64,000 bases of DNA from Diplodia intermedia (lineage: Eukaryota > Ascomycota > Dothideomycetes > Botryosphaeriales > Botryosphaeriaceae): assembly GCA_021495925.1 (NCBI GenBank), contig JAKEKT010000005.1:434001-498000 (forward strand), written 5' to 3'. Below are positions 59,197 to 64,000 of the stretch, in pieces. The notes beneath the pieces were generated by a model. It saw nothing but the letters and a program-made list of their open reading frames with translations. It searched no databases and was not told the DNA's origin. The position numbers and the translations under genes are program-made. Positions within the stretch are counted from its first letter, which is position 1. The number at the start of each line of letters is the position of its first letter.

Positions 59197-60534
59197 ATGA
59201 ATCCTCGACTGCTCAATAGGCGAACGCTCTGTGCCGCACTGCGCTCTACCAATTCCTCCTTCCGCCCTAACACATCCCGTCATCTTTCCACCACCCCCGT
59301 CCGTTTCCAGCGCCGTGCGGAGCAGGGCCGTAGCTTCCCTGAACAAGACACCAGCACCAGGGACGACGCCGCATCCCTGCCCCCATCGACCGCGCCTCCC
59401 TACCCTACAACGGCATCTACCGGCGGCCACCTCCCTCGCCTCCAAGATAAGGTTGCCGTCATCACTGGGGCTTCTTCCGGTCTTGGCCGTGCAATTGCTT
59501 TGGCTTACGCTTCGCACGGCGCCAAGTTGATCGTTTGCGCGGACTTGCGCCCCGCCCCCTCGGTTGGGGTGGAGGATGAGGAGGATGCAATAGTCCCGAC
59601 ACATGAGCTCATCAACAAGAAATTCGGTAACGGCAAGGCCGTCTTCGCCAAGTGCGATGTTGGGCTTCCAACCGACGTCAAACAGGCCATTGACCTGGCC
59701 GTTAGCAAAGGCGACGGACGCATGGACATGTGAGTATATTCATTGTGATGACTAAGAGAGAACCGAGCAAGTATACGGGAATCGTCGCGTCAAGCAGCAG
59801 GCATGCAAGGGACTGACCAGGACTTCATCGTGCCAACTCTAGCATCGTCAATAACGCGGGGCTTGGAATCAAGGATAGATCGATCCGTGTGCACGAGGAG
59901 GATGACGACGAGTTTGATAAAATGATGTGAGTGTATCAGCGTATGCCCAGCTCTCAGGGCGAAGGAATGCTGAGCTATCGGCCAGGAGAGTGAACCTTCG
60001 TGGAGTCTATCTCGGCTGCAAACACGCCTGCGCCCAATTCCTTAAGCAAGGCCCGGACCCCTCTGGAAGACGAGGCTGGATCGTGAATGTTGCTAGCATG
60101 TTGGGCTACGTGGGAATCACAAACGGCGCCGGTGCGTCACGTCCCAGACATACCTTCCAGCCGGTTCCAGCTGACAATATGCCTCTGGCAGCCGCTTATT
60201 GTGCAAGCAAAGGCGCCGTTCTGAACATGACCAGACAGATCGCCGTTGACTACGCAGCCGACAGAGTCCATTGTAATGCGCTGTGCCCTGGTTGTAAGTT
60301 GCCAGCCCCAGCGTTGCCCGACTTCTTTAACAAGCTTCAGTCACGAAAACCTCGATGACGAGAGGAAACTTTACCGACCCCGAGGTCAATGCGTCCATGG
60401 CCAACACTACACCTTGGGGCGATTGGGGAAATGTGACGGATGTGGCTAAAGGTGCCGTCTTCCTGGCCTCGGATGACGCTGCATGGGTGACTGGAGTCGG
60501 GCTACCCGTCGATGGCGGTTATTTGGCGCAGTAG
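59197..60534 (+). CDS. Short-chain dehydrogenase/reductase with likely mitochondrial presequence
   Basis: Four exons: 59197-59729, 59843-59926, 59986-60293 and 60341-60534; introns 113, 59 and 47 bases; 372 residues, longer than a classical SDR because of an 80-residue N-terminal extension. The first 40 residues are Arg/Ser-rich without acidic residues (MNPRLLNRRTLCAALRSTNS), a typical mitochondrial targeting signal. The NAD(P) site is VAVITGASSGLGRAIAL, the IVNNAGLG motif is rebuilt by splicing, and the catalytic Ser, Tyr and Lys are near residues 243, 277 and 281 (VNVASMLGY; YCASKGAV). The PGFTKTSM motif and the C-terminal GAVFLASDDAAWVTGVGLPV with VDGGY are classical. The loop between strands 2 and 3 has an acidic insert (VEDEEDA). 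Substrate unknown. Confidence 0.92.
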
Positions 60535-60891
60535 CCTACAGGAGAACGCCAGCGGCTTGGCAGCAAGGGTCTTCGGTCCTCATGTTAGAATTTCTGGCAT
60601 CGGGGCTCTGTTTCGGTAGCGTTGTAACGGTCAAGGCTCAATTGTGTCTTCCCCAGGAACGATGCCACCTGCTAGCGAAACTATTCACCAGTAATCTCAT
60701 CCATCGCTACAACGCTCACGGTGGTTGATTCCGAGCCCTGGGTGGATTGTCGTTGGGTATGCTTTTTTGCTTCGTTAAGAAAGTTCCGGAGTGTATGTAA
60801 CAGCTCTGCTAAAGTAGCCCCACACCCAGACCCGTGAGCGCCGTAAAATCCCACTCCACAACCTTGCCACCGCCGTAACGAAACGAGTCGC
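60535..60891. other. Convergent intergenic region
   Basis: 357 bases between the SDR and ubiquitin-L40 stop codons; no coding signal seen. Confidence 0.6.
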
Positions 60892-61628
<737 letters not shown>

Positions 61629-62967
61629 CTTTGCTGTTCCGTTAGTGACCTGGTGATGCGGACAAAGTGTCGTCGGGCAAGAGGTCAAAACCTGCGTGGG
61701 GGAGTTTCGGCTGGCTGGGCTTAGTGCGCGTTAAGCGAGCCGACGTGCGGCTCCACCGCCCAACGCCGATGCCTTACAAACGTTGCATGCGTCACCTTCC
61801 ACAGAAAACACTCGGATTCTTAGGTCTATTGGCAAATACAGATCGCTGAATCTGCTGGTTGAATTCCCAAGCGACCGATCTTTCTTTATACTAGGTGCAC
61901 TATTAGTGCGTAACACCTTCTTGTGGCGACATTTCTCCGACCTCACGTGCGTTTTGGTTCACCTTTTTGATCGTCCTCGATTGTACGAATCAGGTTCTTC
62001 GTCACTTTAAGCCTCCTACATGCACTCTTTCGAGGTGCAATCATCTACGACCAACCAAACCGTGCTACAAAGTGATCCGATTGGGGAACTGTGGACAGGA
62101 AATGGATTGTGCTATGAGTGAAGAGAGGATATTAGGTCCCCCAATTCCGCTGGATACTCTCCTTAATTCCTTTCAAGCCTACTCATTTCGCCCTCGCTTT
62201 CGCCTTGCATGCCGAAGACCATCCGTCCTCGGCAATCACGTCCTGAAAGCGTCATCGTACATAAGTTGCCAAGCTCATCTCTGAAAAAGTCCGCCATAAC
62301 GCCTGCTCGAATTAAGAATGTGCCACGCCAAGTAACCGACACTTGACCATTTCCAGGGCTACTCTGCGGGAGAGCTTGAGGATTTCCTTCATGAACGAAT
62401 GACTTGTTTGCTCGTAGAAGGGTATGCAGACTTAGTCTTGGACCACCAGTACAATTGCTTGTTCAAAGGCAACTTTAGGAAGGATGACATGGTTGTTGTA
62501 ACCCAATGAAGCAAGAAATGCATGTATATCGAAGGGACTGGATTGTTCTGTTGGAGCTCGGAAATGCATCCTCAGGGTTCAATGCTTAGTCCAACGGCCA
62601 GCTCTGATGTCGTTCTCTTCCAAACATCAGATAAAGTCCAAATAGTGCGTGCATCACTCGAGCGAAGAACGAAGACGTCTATTTTCCGTGACATCGTAAT
62701 GATTTTTGGAGCCGGTATGTTTTCATATCGCAGCGCTGCCCCAGCTAATGTAATCCCGCGCAAAAAAAAACCAAATCCACACCGCTACCTGCCTCAAGTG
62801 GCCGTTCAAGGGTCAAAACTGAAACTGCCACGACTTCGGGGCTACAACATGACGCGCACATGTTCTGCTTTCAAAGAGCATGAGCTGTTGTGAGTAGCGC
62901 CCGAGCAGGGCTCCATGCTTGCTCCAATTGCGGCCCCTTCTGCTTAACTTTCCAAGGAGAAAAATGT
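61629..62967. other. Intergenic stretch upstream of ubiquitin-L40
   Basis: Contains the 5' UTR (immediately right of 61628) and promoter of the ubiquitin-L40 gene and the 3' end of eIF5A. AT-richer between 61980 and 62900. Frames of 105-123 residues on the plus strand show no domain. Confidence 0.5.
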
Positions 62968-63704
62968 TTAAGCGCCCTTGGGAGCCTCCTTGGCGTCGAT
63001 GCAGGCCTCCTCACCCATGGAGGTAAGGACAACGACGTCTGCAAACATGTTAGCTATCGCATCGCAAAAATCACGTCCGCGCTGTCCGAGGCTACTTACT
63101 GGTGTCCTTGCCATCCTCGGTGAAGAGCTTGTTGATCTTCTCGCCAACCTCACCATCGGGGAGCTTGACATCGTCCTTGAGGGAACCGTCGTCGGACATG
63201 AGGGAGAGGAAGCCATCGTCGGTGACATCAAGCTGCAGATCATGTCAGCATGGGGCTGGCGCATCTTGGCTGACCGCGACTTACGAGCTGGTATTCGCTG
63301 CGCCTGACGTTGGGGACGTCCATGTTGTGGGTGGACGGGGAGAGATCCTCGAGCTTCTTGCCGGTGAAGATGTCGATGGCGACAAGGTGGACCTTGGCGT
63401 GACCGTGCTTGCCAGTCTTCGAAGTGGACATTTCGACGATCTTGCAGGGACGGTTCTTGATGACGACGAAGCCGTTCTTCCTCAGAGCAGAGCACTGCAT
63501 GGGGTAGGTGAGAGAGGCACCGGCATCGGCGCTCTCGAAGGTGTGCTCATGCTAGAAGCGCGTGTCAGCAGACATTCCACAGGGGCTGGATGGCGAGCCG
63601 AATGTCGAGTACGCAGCCGGGCGCAACAACAATCGATAAAAGGTGGGGCATGCGAGAAAAAAAACAGTCGTGGCGATGGCACGTACCTGGGCGTCGTCGG
63701 CCAT
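62968..63704 (-). CDS. Translation factor eIF5A
   Basis: Four exons on the minus strand: 63704-63687 (18 bases, MADDAQ), 63551-63285, 63232-63100 and 63038-62968; introns 135, 52 and 61 bases; 162 residues. eIF5A relieves ribosome stalling, notably at proline runs, and helps termination. The hypusine loop MSTSKTGKHGHAKVHLVAID is intact, with the modified Lys near residue 54. N-terminal HEHTFESADAGASLTYPMQC and C-terminal LPDGEVGEKINKLFTEDGKD are standard; the end is NVVVLTSMGEEACIDAKEA. The very short first exon followed by the longest intron is noteworthy but common in highly expressed fungal genes. Confidence 0.96.
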
Positions 63705-64000
63705 TGTGTCGTGTGGAAGCTGGTGGTGCGACGAGGCTTGCGGGGGAGGAAGAAACGGGCGGAGAAGAAGTGGCAGGTGATGGGAGGGGTCGAGGAGGAT
63801 GGAGAGTTGGTTGTGCGATTTCTGTTTGGACGAGGAGGGGAAAAGACTAGTCTTCCGGAACAACCAAATCGCCGTCGACCCATTGGGCCAGCTCCCGTCC
63901 GGCGTCAGCGTCCGTGCCAGGTTGCCCCCAAGCCGCAGCCGGCGCTTCTGCGCAGGCACGGGAGCCCGCTCCAGGCCCAGCAGCTCCCCCGGCCATCCAC
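63705..64000. other. Right end: upstream region of eIF5A, possible edge of another gene
   Basis: The part next to eIF5A (63705-63840) is a leader with purine-rich plus strand. From about 63840 to the window end the GC rises, and one minus-strand frame ends in GRELAQWVDGDLVVPED before a stop, which might be the C-terminus of a gene lying to the right. The evidence is too thin to call it. Confidence 0.3.

Overview
The window is nuclear DNA from a filamentous ascomycete (Pezizomycotina). Genes are dense, lie on both strands and are cut by many short introns of about 47-110 bases. These introns have GTAAGT/GTGAGT-like donors, a CTGAC-type branch site and TAG/CAG acceptors. The gene content also fits: a CYP61 sterol desaturase, JEN, ACS and UNC93-like carriers, an NRPS-like A-T-TE enzyme and a PDR-type ABC pump. 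I cannot name the species; a Dothideomycete-like origin is only a guess. I built exon structures by hand, checking phase at every junction, and every multi-exon model below sums to whole codons.

Region by region. 1-5 kb: the C-terminal end of a PDR-type ABC transporter and a coiled-coil/His-rich hypothetical protein. 5.6-6.7 kb: a frame-broken coding remnant on the minus strand. 6.9-11.7 kb: a ketopantoate-reductase-like enzyme, tail to tail with an NRPS-like adenylation-thiolation-thioesterase enzyme. 14-18.4 kb: two neighbouring same-strand genes that look like diverged duplicates, then a dual-specificity-phosphatase-like protein with an altered P-loop. 19-22 kb: a very long low-complexity protein. 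24-29 kb: ERG5 (minus) and a secreted beta-lactamase-like serine hydrolase (plus) in divergent orientation. 29.6-35 kb: a BTB protein and the clamp loader subunit CTF18 share a 384-base promoter region. 36.5-41.7 kb: an ACS-family MFS carrier and an UNC93-like MFS protein, with a 191-base MITE-like element between them. 42.4-45.5 kb: ribosomal protein S29 and an F-box/LRR protein. 46-51.3 kb: a JEN-type carboxylate transporter and a SulP/STAS anion transporter. 52-56 kb: a ribosome-biogenesis L1-domain protein (CIC1/UTP30 type) and a TOS4/PLM2-like FHA protein. 57.5-60.5 kb: a transaldolase and a mitochondrial-type SDR in divergent orientation. 60.9-63.7 kb: the ubiquitin-L40 fusion gene and eIF5A.

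Most genes are ordinary housekeeping or transport functions with no operon-like logic between them. The most unusual items are these: the ubiquitin-L40 gene, whose start codon is split by an intron and followed by a 7-base microexon; the adjacent paralogue pair at 14-17 kb; the S29 protein that has lost its zinc-binding cysteines; the NRPS-like enzyme with Cys in place of the thioesterase Ser; and the MITE with repeated sub-motifs in its inverted ends. I found no CRISPR array, rRNA or convincing tRNA.
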